NCBI RefSeq assembly: GCF_045066735.1
Contig: NZ_JBISHH010000024.1
Coordinates: 682,001-746,000 of the forward strand
DNA length: 64,000 nt
Origin: Algibacter sp045066735
GTDB lineage: Bacteria; Bacteroidota; Bacteroidia; Flavobacteriales; Flavobacteriaceae
Reading direction: 5' to 3'
In this document: in pieces, positions 63,454 to 64,000 of the stretch
How positions within the stretch are numbered: the first letter of the stretch is position 1
Layout: the number at the start of each line of letters is the position of its first letter
Translations under genes and position numbers: made by a program
The notes under the pieces: generated by a model
Told to the model about the DNA's origin: nothing
The model's database searches: none
What the model saw: only the letters and a program-made list of their open reading frames with translations

Positions 63454-64000
63454 ATGAAAAACACATTTAAATATATAATTCGTTTGGTAGTATTATTTAT
63501 GGCTTTTAGCTGTTCTAATTCTTCAGATGATTCTCCAACATTTGGACCAACTGAACTTCCAGATGCTATACAAGCATCGTTCGATTTCACAATATCACCA
63601 TCAGATCCAAAAGTGCTTATTTTAAATAATACAACCGAATATTACCTACCATATACCGGAGTTTGGGATTACGGAAATGGCTCTAGCGCTATTGCCGATG
63701 GAGCAGGAGTAAAAGAGGTGACTTACGATACTCCAGGAAGATATACTATTAGCCTTACCGTATCTAGTGATGGTATTACAAACACCATTAGTAAAGATAT
63801 TATTGTAGATGAAATTGGTATTTGTCTTAATGCAGTTTGTGGAAGTGTAAATACAGCGAGTTTAAAAGGTGCTGCAACTACATTTTCGGTAGGTACAATT
63901 ACAAGATCGCCTTATGTTACGGCAGGAGGTAAGCATATAGAAATTCTAAAGAATGAGTTTAATAACTTGACTTCGGAATATGAAATGAAGATGAATATTA
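63454..64000 (+). CDS. GH10 xylanase lipoprotein, N-terminal part (truncated by window end)
   Basis: The reading frame begins at 63454 and runs off the window (182 codons seen). It opens with a lipoprotein signal (ALL-type hydrophobic run ending FSC, Cys20) and a Ser/Asp-rich linker. A PKD-like domain follows (about 40-125), similar in pattern to that of the upstream lipoprotein. The GH10 barrel then begins: SLKGAATTFSVGTI and LKNEFNNLTSEYEMKM, which matches the GH10 beta1/beta2 pattern (NEFNxxTxExEMK). GH10 enzymes are endo-beta-1,4-xylanases. The catalytic glutamates are beyond the window. Confidence 0.85.
   Translation, partial: MKNTFKYIIRLVVLFMAFSCSNSSDDSPTFGPTELPDAIQASFDFTISPSDPKVLILNNTTEYYLPYTGVWDYGNGSSAIADGAGVKEVTYDTPGRYTISLTVSSDGITNTISKDIIVDEIGICLNAVCGSVNTASLKGAATTFSVGTITRSPYVTAGGKHIEILKNEFNNLTSEYEMKMNI

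Overview
The window is AT-rich chromosomal DNA from a member of the Bacteroidetes, most likely a marine-type Flavobacteriaceae. Support comes from a SusC/SusD pair, a hybrid two-component system with a propeller sensor and AraC output, promoter -7 boxes of the Bacteroidetes form TAnnTTTG, few Shine-Dalgarno sequences, many short-signal lipoproteins (xxSC lipobox), a FolK-deoxynucleoside kinase fusion and the 438-residue type of xylose isomerase. No phage, transposase, CRISPR array or rRNA was seen.

Layout. (1) 0.1-1.3 kb: an HD phosphohydrolase fused to a Pycsar-effector-like transmembrane domain, divergent from (2) 1.5-6.9 kb: a redox-repair run msrB, msrA, selO, aldo/keto reductase, a divergent second msrA, and an alpha/beta hydrolase-OsmC fusion. 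(3) 7.0-10.8 kb: a very large lipoprotein joining a metallophosphatase, a kinase-like middle region and a BamA-like outer-membrane barrel. (4) 10.8-18.4 kb: a propeller-like lipoprotein, a FAD oxidoreductase, a KAS III / methyltransferase / glycosyltransferase cluster and gcvP. (5) 18.6-25.2 kb: UbiA-like membrane protein, ECF sigma factor with a small Cys-rich partner, a methyltransferase with two paralogous small membrane proteins, a GbsR/MarR regulator with two matching operators, and an AsmA-like protein. (6) 25.3-37.8 kb: mostly core genes (queuosine precursor transporter, folK-dNK, GH63-like glucosidase, methyltransferase, cupin, SpoU-type rRNA/tRNA methylase, mutS), tRNA-Gly and tRNA-Leu, and a DUF255/YyaL thioredoxin-like lipoprotein.

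(7) 38.0-64.0 kb is a continuous xylose/xylan utilisation locus: xylB, xylA, tkt and a transaldolase-family gene carry xylose into the pentose phosphate pathway. A DUF5060 glycoside hydrolase candidate, the hybrid sensor/regulator, a GH3 glycosidase with PA14 insert, SusC, SusD, an FG-GAP/ASPIC lipoprotein, a lipoprotein with two tandem CBM-like modules, and the beginning of a GH10 xylanase (cut by the window end) would bind, cut and import the polysaccharide.

The observations I consider most worth pursuing are the phosphatase/kinase-like/barrel protein, the GbsR operator pair controlling a small lipid-looking membrane module, the HD-PycTM fusion, and a pair of palindrome-ended intergenic repeats, one of which sits inside the xylB-xylA interval. 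All functional calls were made by reading; no database search was run.
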